Of a stretch of 64,000 nucleotides of DNA, positions 35,353-44,632 are shown in pieces. The position numbers and the translations under genes were made by a program. This DNA comes from JAFIFT01 sp020051095 (lineage in GTDB: Bacteria > Pseudomonadota > Gammaproteobacteria > Legionellales > Legionellaceae), in assembly GCF_964199965.1 (NCBI RefSeq), contig NZ_CAXMZT010000003.1, positions 290,098 to 354,097 on the forward strand. The letters are read 5' to 3'. Under the pieces are notes generated by a model. It saw nothing but the letters and a program-made list of their open reading frames with translations, made no database searches and was not told the DNA's origin. The stretch's first letter is position 1. Every line of letters begins with the position of its first letter.

Positions 35353-35391
35353 CAGGACTACCTGAAAGACAATAGGATGAATTCCCGGTGG

Positions 35392-37122
35392 TTATCGAGA
35401 GACTTTTGAATCATCCTTTCTTGGAAAATCAACGATATCAATTTGTGTTTTATTCACAACTTTTTCGTTTCCGGTTGTTTTGGGTTGGTCTGTTAAATCA
35501 TAATGGTGATTTTCATTAACCAATCGTTGTATCTCTTTGGCAGGTAAGGCCTTGGCAAAATAAAATCCTTGAGCAACCTCACACCCCATTTTCTTTAACT
35601 TTTCGAGTTGGGCAACTGTTTCAACCCCTTCAGCAACAACGGTAATATCGAGCTCTCGTCCCAGATGAACCATTGCCTCAACGATACTTGCCTTTTTCTT
35701 ATTTTCCAACATGGTGGAAATGAACGACCGGTCAATTTTAATTTCACTGACAGCTAAATCGGATAAGTACATAAAGGATGCATAGCCAGTTCCAAAATCA
35801 TCAATCGAAATTCTAACACCCATATTGGCAAGTTTATGAATCACTTCAACAGCACTTCGTTGATCCGTTAAATAAAAACTCTCAATGATTTCAAAGGTCA
35901 ATTTGTGGGCTGGCATATTATAGCGCTCTAAAGCGGATTTAACCCTGTCAGGCAACTCAGGATCGGTTAAATCAACGGCTGACAAATTGACCGCAATATT
36001 GAGATTGGTGCCTTCACTGTGCCATTGAGCAGCCTGAGAGAACACCATATTAAGTACGTGGTCTGTCAGCGACTTTACCATACCCGTTCGTTCTGCAATG
36101 GGAACAAATTTGGAGGCATTGATCATACCAAAATCGGGGTGAGACCATCTTAATAACGCTTCTAATGAATAAATCGTTCCATCAATTAAATTGATTTTTG
36201 GTTGAAAATAGATATCGAGCTGTTCTAATTCAATGGCGCGTTTAAGCTCACTCATTAAAACAAGCCGCGTTGGCTGATCCGCTTCCATGCCTTTTGAAAA
36301 TATGACAAATTTCTTTTCTAACATCCTTGCTTTATAGAGCGCAATACTTGCAAATTGTAGCAATAGATCGTGATTATCACCATGATCTGGATAAACAGAT
36401 ATCCCCATTCTTGCAGTCACATCGATAGCAAAAGAATCCAAGGCAAAATGAATTGATAAAGCTTGCTGTAGTTTCTTGATGCATTCTTTGACTTCGTCCA
36501 TGCTGTCAAGGTGAGGAAATAACAAAGCAAATTCATCACCAGAGAAACGACCAACCGTTACAACATCTGAAACTGAACACGACAAGCGAATGGAAAATTG
36601 CTTCAGTATTTTATCTGCGTTATTTGCACCTAAACCGGTGTTAATTTCTTTAAAATTGTTAATATTAACCAAAACAACAGCCAATTTTCCCTCGTGGCCT
36701 GTCATAGAGGATATGGCTCGTTTTAGTCTTTTCACAAACATTTTTCGATTGGGCAGTTTTGTCAAAAAGTCGTGACTGATGTCATGTTCAACCCGAGATT
36801 CCAATTGTGATTTTTCCAGACGAAGCGATTCTGTTTGGTCTATCACCATGGCACTTGCCGTATAGGACATCATTGATCCGACGGACTGTCCCCAAAACAT
36901 AAATAAAAACGGGGTAAGATCTAACACTAACAAGGCAATGTTATTTTTTTGCGCATCAACGATTCCTTGGAAGGAAATTGTCCCCGACATTTGATAGCTA
37001 ACAGCCAATGTGGCAATGATTATTGTCAAAATTGAAATGGCTAAGCCATACCAAGCATATTTGGACACTCTTGATTTTAATAAGGCTGCATTTTGCTCGA
37101 GGGCGGAGCGAACATTTTTCAT
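35392..37122 (-). CDS. Membrane GGDEF-EAL protein, likely c-di-GMP phosphodiesterase
   Basis: A 576-residue protein with two N-terminal transmembrane helices (about 22-45 and 62-84), a GGDEF domain (about 112-275) and an EAL domain (about 290-535). The GGDEF motif reads SGDEF (194-198), so cyclase activity is uncertain. The EAL domain keeps its metal and catalytic residues: EAL (321-323), NLSAVDL, FEIIES, IDDFGTGY, KIDRSF, VAEGVET and AQGF. Net activity is probably c-di-GMP hydrolysis. The periplasmic loop is too short to be an obvious sensor. It is divergent from the deacetylase gene. Confidence 0.93.
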   Translation of the reverse strand: MKNVRSALEQNAALLKSRVSKYAWYGLAISILTIIIATLAVSYQMSGTISFQGIVDAQKNNIALLVLDLTPFLFMFWGQSVGSMMSYTASAMVIDQTESLRLEKSQLESRVEHDISHDFLTKLPNRKMFVKRLKRAISSMTGHEGKLAVVLVNINNFKEINTGLGANNADKILKQFSIRLSCSVSDVVTVGRFSGDEFALLFPHLDSMDEVKECIKKLQQALSIHFALDSFAIDVTARMGISVYPDHGDNHDLLLQFASIALYKARMLEKKFVIFSKGMEADQPTRLVLMSELKRAIELEQLDIYFQPKINLIDGTIYSLEALLRWSHPDFGMINASKFVPIAERTGMVKSLTDHVLNMVFSQAAQWHSEGTNLNIAVNLSAVDLTDPELPDRVKSALERYNMPAHKLTFEIIESFYLTDQRSAVEVIHKLANMGVRISIDDFGTGYASFMYLSDLAVSEIKIDRSFISTMLENKKKASIVEAMVHLGRELDITVVAEGVETVAQLEKLKKMGCEVAQGFYFAKALPAKEIQRLVNENHHYDLTDQPKTTGNEKVVNKTQIDIVDFPRKDDSKVSR

Positions 37123-37360
37123 GAGAATATTTCCATTATTTTGATAATTAATAATTAGACCAAAATGAATAGCTTATCAAGTTAACCATAATTTAAGAAT
37201 CTCTAGCACTATGATCTACATGGTCAAAAAATTTAGCTAGCCTTACCTTTTTTATAAATAAAGACTATATTAGAAAGTAGTGAGAACTATTCTAAGCCTA
37301 CCGACCAACATCCTTAAAAGGCGTTCAAGCTAAATATAAGAATAATACAAGGAGAGACGC

Positions 37361-38170
37361 ATGAAAAATTGGATAACATTAATATGCATTTGGACAGTGA
37401 TGTTATCGATCAATCCCATTGCCTACGCGGTAGAAAAACAAGTCGCGATAACCATTGATGATTTACCCTTTGTTGGCTCCGCTAATTACAATCCTGGTAA
37501 TCTGCGTCGAGAGCATGACCGATTTATGAAAATGCTGGCGGCTATCAAAGACAGAGGCGTTCCTGCTACAGGGTTTGTGGTGGCCGGTACGATCGAAAAA
37601 GGTCAATGGGACATGTTAAATGAATTCGCAAATGCAGGACTTGAAGTGGGAAATCACACCTATTCGCATCCAAATTTGTACAGCACTGCGACTGAACGGT
37701 ATATCAAAGACATTGATAAGGCGGACAAGGTTCTAAAGCCAATACTTACTAAGCCCAAATTTTTCCGATATCCCTATTTAGCAGAAGGAAGAGGTGAAAA
37801 GAAAGAAAAAGTTCTCTCATTTTTACATCAAAAAGGTTACATCATTGCGCCCGTGACCATCGATAGTAAAGATTTCCGATTCAACGATCGATTATTTAGT
37901 ATCAATTGGCGTAATCGCCCCCAACATCTGCCAAAAATCAAACAACAATATTTGAGTTACATTTGGCAACAAACTAAGCGAGCGGAGCGAATAAGTGAAA
38001 AGAATGGGAAACCTATCAAGGAAATCTTATTAATCCATGCTAATTTAATCAATGCACATGCAATGGGTGACATCATCGATATGTATCAAAAAAAGGGTTA
38101 CAAAATTGTGCCTCTTAGAGATATTTTACTCCCTTCTTCGATAGCAAAGATGCCGATTGCATCGGAATGA
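37361..38170 (+). CDS. Secreted polysaccharide deacetylase (NodB fold)
   Basis: Protein of 269 residues with a signal peptide (hydrophobic 4-20, likely cleavage after AYA at 23). The NodB motifs are TIDDLP (Asp33, Asp34), the zinc-binding HTYSH (His99, His103), FRYPYLAEG, and LIHAN near the C-terminus. It probably deacetylates a periplasmic glycan; peptidoglycan or exopolysaccharide cannot be told apart. AAGGAGAG precedes the ATG. The 238-base divergent gap with the GGDEF-EAL gene could allow shared control. Confidence 0.88.
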   Translation: MKNWITLICIWTVMLSINPIAYAVEKQVAITIDDLPFVGSANYNPGNLRREHDRFMKMLAAIKDRGVPATGFVVAGTIEKGQWDMLNEFANAGLEVGNHTYSHPNLYSTATERYIKDIDKADKVLKPILTKPKFFRYPYLAEGRGEKKEKVLSFLHQKGYIIAPVTIDSKDFRFNDRLFSINWRNRPQHLPKIKQQYLSYIWQQTKRAERISEKNGKPIKEILLIHANLINAHAMGDIIDMYQKKGYKIVPLRDILLPSSIAKMPIASE

Positions 38171-38195
38171 TAAAAATTTCTTCTTCAATATTGAG

Positions 38196-38219
38196 TTTCT
38201 CCCCAGACATGGGGAGAAA
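38196..38219. repeat. Dispersed palindrome, copy 2
   Basis: A 9-bp stem, TTTCTCCCC with GGGGAGAAA, and the loop AGACAT. The core is almost the same as copy 1 at 32404. It lies between the convergent deacetylase and giant-protein genes. Confidence 0.7.
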
Positions 38220-38254
38220 TTGCCCTTGAAATACTAACGAGTAGCCCACCACAA

Positions 38255-41200
38255 TTATGCGGGGGTTGACACGATGGATGGTACATTGGTTGAATGTGTG
38301 GCTGCTTCCCCACCATTTGCTTGAGGCGTGGCCAGTGGTTGGTTTATACCTTGTTGGGCTTCCTCTTTTACTTTCAAACTAAAAAATCCATTTGCTTTAT
38401 ATAATTGTTTCATTGGAACAAATGATTTTTCCAAGCTATTGCTCATATTATCATAATGTTGTTGGCGCGTTGGGCTGCGCAGGTGCAATAGCGCTAATAA
38501 ATCCTCGATGCATTGTTTAAACCATAGCCATGTAAAGGGCTCAACATCATTTCTGATATTCATGAGGCGAGTGTAAAAAATAGAATCTTTTTTAGTTAAG
38601 TCTTTTAGCAATTTAATTCGCTCAGCGGGCATCAGCTTTTCATTACAGGTGATTTCCTCAAAATCATCGAGAATACCCAAGAAGTTTTTATACTTTTGTT
38701 GCTTCCTATTGTTGGTTTCATTAACCGATAATTCTTGCGCGTATACTCGACAAAACTGAAGTTGATTCAAAAATTCACATAGTAATGCATAATCGTCATA
38801 ATAGGCATTAACAAATCGATCGAGCGAATTTTTAGTCGCATTGGATGTAATCAATATTAAATCTTGGTTGACCAACTCGTCTAAAGGCCGATTGCAAATC
38901 TCATCACGAATACGATTGCGCTCTTCTTTTTGGTAGGCTTCTAGGCGATTCTTATAGTCTTTGCTTAAACTGGCAATGCCAATAGTACGGGTCAAATACG
39001 GTGTTGCGACTTTATCAAATTGAAGCTCAATAAAGTGCTTCATTTGTTCTTTTTGCTCTGCTAAAACTATGGCTGCGTATTTATCATCGGAAATAAAGCC
39101 CATGAGCAATTGCTGCTTTTCGGTAGCAAAAAGATCCGATGCGTTTTCACCCGTTAATTTTGCTTTCAGCCGCTTGATTCGAAATTCAAAATTGGGCAAA
39201 TCCAGCTTTAAATGGGGTGAGGCTCGGTAAATTTCTTGTTCTAGATTTGTTGGATTGCTATTGATAAAATCGACAGCCAGATTATTTTCTTCTTCAAGCC
39301 TGATAATCAAATCCTTATTTTTCCGCAACCAGCGAATGAATTCATATTTTTTGTTAAAAGGCATGACTGTTTTTTGATCGTAGTAAGTGTCAAGCCATTG
39401 GGTTGCCGTTTCGAGTAGTTGGATATTCTCTTTCCTCTGATTCATTTGCAAAATCAGATCATCTTTTCGATTAACTATGCTATTTAATCGTCTTAAGCAG
39501 CCCTCTTTGCTAAACAAAATGTCAAATGTTTGTTTAGATGGCAATTGTTGTTGGAAAACCAACTCAACATAAAATTTATTAAGTATTTTTCTGACAGGTT
39601 CCGAGAGGGTACCCGCTTTTAATCCGATAGAAATTTCTAGTTTGTCTGCTTCGATTAATATATCGGTTAAAGGCCCATTTTGAATTAGCTTCAAACGATC
39701 AACCACTGAGTGGTGAATTAGTTGACCTAGGCTGACACTTTCATCACGAAGCTGATAACTCAATTTAGCAATTTGCGGCAACGCTAAGAATACTTGCAAA
39801 TAAGAATCCGATTTAGCCATTAATTCCTCAATTTCTAAACACGTCTGCTTAGCTGAGTAGGACGCATCAAAATTGGGCATACCTTCAACCGGTTTTCCTT
39901 GAAGGTGAGTTTGAATGTGATTCGGCAACACCTTTAGAGTCTGGACTGTATACCATAGTGCTGACCATTGCACAGGTTTATTCTGGTGGTGATTGACTTC
40001 GAGCGAAGAAGTTTGATATGGCAACGCGTTGGCATAAGCGGCCTGTTTGAATTGTTGGTATTGCACTTGCAATTGTTGAATAAACGATAACAAATATGGA
40101 TCGCTGTGCAATGCCAAACCTAATTCATAAATCTGTTCAATCCCTTCATACGCTTGAAGTAAATTATACACATAGATAGATTGATAAGAATCTTCACGCA
40201 GCTCTGCAAGCTTTTGTGAGGACTGTTCAAGATAATACAAGGCATTGAGCACTTGCTTAATGACCACTAGCTGATGAGGCTGACTTAGCCTTGTTAACGT
40301 ATCTTCAATTTCGGGATAAGGCGCGCCTGTTTGTGCTTGGTTTTTAAGCTCTTTTGTGATGGCATCGCTGTAATTTTCAATGACCCATTTTAAAAGCTGT
40401 TCGCGCTGGCTTTGTATCCATTGAGGAATTTTAGGTACAAATTCCCATTTAAAAACATAGTTGGCTCGCTCAAGGACTTTTTTAGGCTCAACATAATGTA
40501 AGTCTTCTTTGTATGCTACAGCCTTTTCTCTTTGCATTTTCTGGTATGTTTTGACCTTTTCATTGGCTAATCGTTTTGCCTCTAATAACTTAGGATGAAA
40601 TTTGAAAAAAGCCAATTTCATAATCACCTCTCGAATAAGAAAAGAGGATTTATCGGTCGGTACCCAGTTGACATCACCCGTGAGAGCTTGAACCATTCGT
40701 TTATCGAAATAGGACCAACTATTTTGTTGTACTTTATCCACACAGGAATTTAAATAAGGCTGTAATGAGGCATACAATGTCGATAACTCCTTCTTGTCGC
40801 CTTCATTTAAACCATTAATGTGAAATTGGTGATCAGTTAGTAATTGCTTTAGCTTTGCTTCAAATTTACTGAAATCGTTTAACGCTTCTCCGAGATGCTT
40901 TTGTTCGCGCTGTGCCTGATATAGATTCTTATAAGCTTGAATAAGCTCATCGTTTTCGTTTGTCATATCCGGTGGCGGTTGCTTTTGAAAAGGAATCAAC
41001 GGTAAATTTGCGGTTGTATCAAGATTTCTGCACAGATCTTCAGCAATCCTGATATTCAATAATGGGGTATTGCTAGCAGATTGGATGGCATTTTTGATGT
41101 CTTTTTTTATCGCCAACAACTCTGTTTTACAGTTTAAAAAGGTAACTGCATAAGGCATGTAGTTTTCATATAAGTTGTTAAAGAACCCATTTGTATGATT

Positions 41201-42724
41201 TTTTATAGCGTCTTCAGATAAATAGGTCTCAACTAATTTTGCATGCAGTTTGGGGCTTTTAGCAATAACAAACCGCTGAAATAAAAGATAGTGCTTAGCT
41301 AAGTTTTCTAGCTCCTCTTTAGTTACAGCATGGCTTCCATCTAACTTTTCTAGATTTTGATAAAACCGGTTAAATGCATCCAGTCTTCGACTATTGACAG
41401 CAAATAATGATCTATTCTTGTCAATACGATCTTCCATTACCTCCTTTCGACGATTCATCAAGGCCCAATCATTTAACGTCAATAAGTCAGGTGCCTTATC
41501 TTGAAGATCAATATAATTATTCGCATAATAGGCTAACTTAGACCAATACTCAGACATCACCTTCATCCAAGGCCCAGTCAAGGTGCCTGGCTTGAGCATT
41601 AGTTCTGCTTCTGTTTTATCGAGCAAAAGGAATAACGCCCCTATCTTTTGATGTTTTAGTTCTCTTAACTCCTCTATCACCACTTCTTTAGAGGCTTCAT
41701 TTGCCAGTGAAAACTGGTCTACAATCCCGCGGCCTAACATAACGATATCTTGAATTAATCGGATATAATGTAATACATAGAGGGGCAATACCAACTTATT
41801 GCGATTTCTTAATCTATCCGTTGCGACTAATATTTTTTCAGCCTTCTCTTCGAATTTAGCCAATTGCTCTTTGGACAGAGACGTTTCAATGTTGGCTAAT
41901 TTAGGGCTATATTGCTTGAGTGAGTCGGTTAGCTGTTGAAAAAATGAAGGTAAGGAGCCACTCAAATGGGTTAAAAAACTCATATCAACGGAACCACCAT
42001 CTGACTTTAATTGGTATAATCCTTCACCAACAATGGATCCCAATTGATCGGGCTGCATCCAGTCTTGCACATTTTCCGGAGTAATATCGGTATAGTCCTG
42101 AACTTGTTTACCAAGATTTTCCAGCTTTTTAAAGGCATTCAGGAGTGATTCATATTCTGGGACAAACGCGCTTAGAATCGAAAAATCTAAATGCGTAATT
42201 AAATGCGATGCTTGGTAGGCTTTTGGAATGGTATCATGCCATAATTTTTGCCTTGCTGTATTCGCTTCCCCAGTTCCATTATAAGCTGTCTTTACACCAC
42301 CCGATGCCTTATACCACCATCGTTTCCACAAAGGCAATTGGTTAATTTCAATCTGTTTATCCTCATCAACAGCATCATACCATTGAAAAATCTTATGATC
42401 GCCTTCTCGAATATCGATCGACTCTAAATCCTCAAAGGTTTTTTGTAATAAATAAACCGCGTTTAATAGATCCTTTAAGTTTTTAACAAAAACGGGTTCT
42501 TTCGCATAATCTTTGAAGGGAATGCCCTCCGGATTATAATTTTCGAAATACTCTTTTAGGCGCTCCGAAGTAAGCGCATATTTCTGAAACTCTGGGTAAA
42601 GGATTAATTCATTTTTTGATACGTGGGCAATCGCACCTTTGATAATTGTTGCGCAAAGATTAGAAAATTTATAATGCTTGAAGTGATCAACAGTAAGAAT
42701 TAGGCGATCGAGTTTTTGTATCAC
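38255..42724 (-). CDS. Very large helical protein of unknown function, internally duplicated
   Basis: I do not recognise this protein. It has 1489 residues from GTG 42724, which has AGGA six bases upstream; the frame is open 13 codons further to a TTG at 42763, but those codons overlap a possible -10 box (TACAAT, 42759-42754). It is predicted mostly alpha-helical, charged and Gln/Leu-rich, with no signal peptide or clear membrane helix. Two regions look duplicated: LLNAVYLLQKT (86-96) resembles VLNALYYLEQS (825-835), and LKPGTLTGP (377-385) resembles LKAGTLSEP (1035-1043), each followed by similar helices. The C-terminal 40 residues are Ala/Thr/Gln-rich and look unstructured, after a KEEAQQ patch. 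Size, architecture and tail recall type IV-secreted Legionellales effectors, but this is unproven. Confidence 0.8.
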   Translation of the reverse strand: MIQKLDRLILTVDHFKHYKFSNLCATIIKGAIAHVSKNELILYPEFQKYALTSERLKEYFENYNPEGIPFKDYAKEPVFVKNLKDLLNAVYLLQKTFEDLESIDIREGDHKIFQWYDAVDEDKQIEINQLPLWKRWWYKASGGVKTAYNGTGEANTARQKLWHDTIPKAYQASHLITHLDFSILSAFVPEYESLLNAFKKLENLGKQVQDYTDITPENVQDWMQPDQLGSIVGEGLYQLKSDGGSVDMSFLTHLSGSLPSFFQQLTDSLKQYSPKLANIETSLSKEQLAKFEEKAEKILVATDRLRNRNKLVLPLYVLHYIRLIQDIVMLGRGIVDQFSLANEASKEVVIEELRELKHQKIGALFLLLDKTEAELMLKPGTLTGPWMKVMSEYWSKLAYYANNYIDLQDKAPDLLTLNDWALMNRRKEVMEDRIDKNRSLFAVNSRRLDAFNRFYQNLEKLDGSHAVTKEELENLAKHYLLFQRFVIAKSPKLHAKLVETYLSEDAIKNHTNGFFNNLYENYMPYAVTFLNCKTELLAIKKDIKNAIQSASNTPLLNIRIAEDLCRNLDTTANLPLIPFQKQPPPDMTNENDELIQAYKNLYQAQREQKHLGEALNDFSKFEAKLKQLLTDHQFHINGLNEGDKKELSTLYASLQPYLNSCVDKVQQNSWSYFDKRMVQALTGDVNWVPTDKSSFLIREVIMKLAFFKFHPKLLEAKRLANEKVKTYQKMQREKAVAYKEDLHYVEPKKVLERANYVFKWEFVPKIPQWIQSQREQLLKWVIENYSDAITKELKNQAQTGAPYPEIEDTLTRLSQPHQLVVIKQVLNALYYLEQSSQKLAELREDSYQSIYVYNLLQAYEGIEQIYELGLALHSDPYLLSFIQQLQVQYQQFKQAAYANALPYQTSSLEVNHHQNKPVQWSALWYTVQTLKVLPNHIQTHLQGKPVEGMPNFDASYSAKQTCLEIEELMAKSDSYLQVFLALPQIAKLSYQLRDESVSLGQLIHHSVVDRLKLIQNGPLTDILIEADKLEISIGLKAGTLSEPVRKILNKFYVELVFQQQLPSKQTFDILFSKEGCLRRLNSIVNRKDDLILQMNQRKENIQLLETATQWLDTYYDQKTVMPFNKKYEFIRWLRKNKDLIIRLEEENNLAVDFINSNPTNLEQEIYRASPHLKLDLPNFEFRIKRLKAKLTGENASDLFATEKQQLLMGFISDDKYAAIVLAEQKEQMKHFIELQFDKVATPYLTRTIGIASLSKDYKNRLEAYQKEERNRIRDEICNRPLDELVNQDLILITSNATKNSLDRFVNAYYDDYALLCEFLNQLQFCRVYAQELSVNETNNRKQQKYKNFLGILDDFEEITCNEKLMPAERIKLLKDLTKKDSIFYTRLMNIRNDVEPFTWLWFKQCIEDLLALLHLRSPTRQQHYDNMSNSLEKSFVPMKQLYKANGFFSLKVKEEAQQGINQPLATPQANGGEAATHSTNVPSIVSTPA

Positions 42725-42951
42725 TGGGAGTCCTAAATCAAAAAACTTAATCAATTGTATCAAAAATGAGACACATTTAAAAGCTTTTTAAGCATACTGA
42801 TAATATTTAGGAAGGTATGAATTGGAGGGGTAAACTGATATTTCAGAGATTACTGTGGAAAGGCCCTGAGAGTTCCTATTTTTTTGGGGAGATGATCGAT
42901 ATGTGTCCAGCCTGGTAGCTTATAATCAAAAAATTTTACTTTGGGTGAATT

Positions 42952-42971
42952 CCCGTTTGCTAGCAAACGGG
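42952..42971. repeat. 20-bp perfect palindrome
   Basis: CCCGTTTGCT joined directly to AGCAAACGGG. It lies in the 278-base gap between the giant-protein gene and ppa, which has no convincing gene. It has no T run on either side, so it is not a normal terminator. It may be a protein-binding site or the remnant of a mobile element. Confidence 0.5.
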
Positions 42972-43041
42972 TTACACTGGCGTTCTCAACTTCGTTTGTC
43001 TCAGATGTCACCGTCTCATAAAATAGCAACACTAAAATGAA

Positions 43042-43572
43042 TTAGCTTTTATGAAACCGCTCGACACTGGCTTCTACCTCAGCTTTTGCTTCATCACGTC
43101 CAGCCCAGCCTTTAATTTTAACCCACTTATTATCTTCAAGATCTTTATAGTGTTGAAAAAAATGTTCGATTGATAACAATAAACTCTTGGGTAAGTCATC
43201 ATAGCTTTCAACGCCATCATACATCATCGATAATTTACGGATAGGAACAGCAAGTAGTTTTGCATCTTCACCCGACTCATCTGTCATTTGTAGCACACCG
43301 ATTAATCGGCATTTTATGACAGAACCGCTGATCAACGGAACAGGGGTAACAACCAAAACGTCCACAGGGTCCCCATCTTCAGATAATGTTTGTGGGATAT
43401 ACCCGTAATTGCATGGGTAATACATCGCTGTTGACATAAATCGGTCCACTAATAGAGCGCCCGACTCTTTGTCCACTTCATATTTCACTGGATGTCCCTG
43501 CATTGGGATTTCGATGATAACGTTTATTTCTTCAGGTGCATTTTTGCCCGCGCTAATGTTTTTCAAACTCAT
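43042..43572 (-). CDS. ppa: Inorganic pyrophosphatase (family I)
   Basis: Hydrolyses pyrophosphate and so drives polymer synthesis. The 176 residues equal the E. coli length. Active-site segments are IEIPMQGHPVKYEVDK, YPCNYGYIPQTLSEDGDPVDVLV (the metal-binding aspartates) and KWVKIKGWAGRDEAKAEV. It is a single-gene unit with its own promoter at 43606-43634. Confidence 0.98.
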   Translation of the reverse strand: MSLKNISAGKNAPEEINVIIEIPMQGHPVKYEVDKESGALLVDRFMSTAMYYPCNYGYIPQTLSEDGDPVDVLVVTPVPLISGSVIKCRLIGVLQMTDESGEDAKLLAVPIRKLSMMYDGVESYDDLPKSLLLSIEHFFQHYKDLEDNKWVKIKGWAGRDEAKAEVEASVERFHKS

Positions 43573-43605
43573 TGTCTAAAACCTATAAATATATTTCTCG
43601 GCGGT

Positions 43606-43634
43606 ATTATGGAAAAAAAAATGGTTAATTGCAA
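43606..43634 (-). promoter_or_regulatory. Sigma-70 promoter of ppa
   Basis: Minus strand: TTGCAA (43634-43629), a 17-base spacer that contains a T tract, then CATAAT (43611-43606). The predicted leader is about 27 bases. Confidence 0.6.
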
Positions 43635-43640
43635 AACATA

Positions 43641-43682
43641 TTATAACAAATACTAGGGAACCTCCCTAAAGTTTTGTTATAA
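43641..43682. repeat. Imperfect inverted repeat
   Basis: The outer arms TTATAACAAA and TTTGTTATAA match over 10 bp. Inner pairs ACT/AGT and AGGG/CCCT continue the stem with small bulges, leaving the loop AACCT. It lies between the divergent ppa and folE promoters, just upstream of the ppa -35 box. Confidence 0.55.
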
Positions 43683-43840
43683 TTTATTAAGAATCACTGG
43701 TATATATCCAATTTTCTTCAAAATGCTAGCTTTTAAGCGACACATTGGTTTTGTTCATAAATCGTTTAAAAGCAAGTAATAATAAGGTCCTAATGCGCGA
43801 TTTTAAATGGTTTAAGGGCGGAAAAATAGATAGCATAAAT

Positions 43841-43869
43841 TTAGCATTTTGATGTAAATTGGGTATAAA
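43841..43869 (+). promoter_or_regulatory. Candidate promoter of folE
   Basis: TTAGCA (43841-43846), a 17-base spacer, TATAAA (43864-43869). Confidence 0.5.
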
Positions 43870-43955
43870 TATGGACATACGCAAACATGGATTGTATATT
43901 TTGCCAAACGGCTGCCAGATAAGGTGGCTTCAGGCTAATACTTTACAGAGTAACT

Positions 43956-44495
43956 ATGCAAGCTTACTATAAAAATATTCTAATTGAATTAGGCGAAGAT
44001 ATCGATCGTGAAGGGCTACGCGAAACACCTAAGCGTGCTGAAGAGGCAATGCGTTATTTAACAAAAGGATACACTGAGGACCTGAATGATATCATTAATG
44101 ATGCCTTGTTTGATTCTGAAATGAATGAATTAGTGGTCGTCAAAGAAATTGAAATGTATTCGCTTTGTGAGCACCATTTACTTCCCTTTCTCGGTAAGTG
44201 CCATGTGGGATATATCCCTAATGGGAAAGTGCTTGGCTTGTCTAAAGTTGCTCGGATCGTTGATTATTTTGCACGTCGCTTACAGATTCAAGAACGCTTA
44301 ACTCAAGAAATTGCTAAATGCATTGAATCAATTACCGACGCTAAAGGTGTTGGCGTTATCATTGAAGCGAAACATCTCTGCATGATGATGCGAGGGGTGG
44401 AAAAGCAAAACTCACTAATGTCAACATCCGTAATGCTAGGTGAAATGCGCAAAAACCCAATCACGCGAACGGAATTTCTCAGCCTAATTCAATAA
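43956..44495 (+). CDS. folE: GTP cyclohydrolase I
   Basis: Converts GTP to 7,8-dihydroneopterin triphosphate, the entry step of folate synthesis. The 179 residues are shorter than in E. coli (222), lacking most of the N-terminal helix region, but the catalytic core is complete. Zinc ligands are Cys71 and His74 of SLCEHHLLPF and Cys142 of KHLCMMMRGVEKQNS. No other folate gene lies next to it. Confidence 0.96.
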   Translation: MQAYYKNILIELGEDIDREGLRETPKRAEEAMRYLTKGYTEDLNDIINDALFDSEMNELVVVKEIEMYSLCEHHLLPFLGKCHVGYIPNGKVLGLSKVARIVDYFARRLQIQERLTQEIAKCIESITDAKGVGVIIEAKHLCMMMRGVEKQNSLMSTSVMLGEMRKNPITRTEFLSLIQ

Positions 44496-44586
44496 AAAAT
44501 TCAACAAGGAAAAATCAAACAAGTTATTTAGAGGCATCTCAAGCACGATGCGCTACGCAACCAAATAATACCTTTGATTTAGCAAA

Positions 44587-44632
44587 CCCTCATCCTGCTT
44601 TAGGACACCTTTCATCTATCTAGGGAGAAGGG
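44587..44632. repeat. Dispersed palindrome family, degenerate longer copy 3
   Basis: The element runs from CCCTCATCC through an imperfect CCTTTC arm to GGGAGAAGG. The right arm matches copies 1 and 2; the left arm and loop have decayed. The CCCTCATCC head looks like that of common proteobacterial REP-type elements. It lies in the 249-base gap between folE and tRNA-Leu, which is otherwise empty. Confidence 0.5.

Larger units (their letters stand above)
43573..43955. other. 383-bp divergent ppa-folE intergenic region
   Basis: No gene is visible. It holds the ppa promoter (43606-43634), an imperfect 42-base inverted repeat (43641-43682) and a candidate folE promoter (43841-43869), which leaves a folE leader of about 80 bases. 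Confidence 0.7.

Noticed and set aside
42850..43032. 60-codon frame on the minus strand before the giant-protein gene
   Set aside because: No ribosome binding site and no recognisable pattern; it contains the 20-bp palindrome, so it is probably a chance frame.
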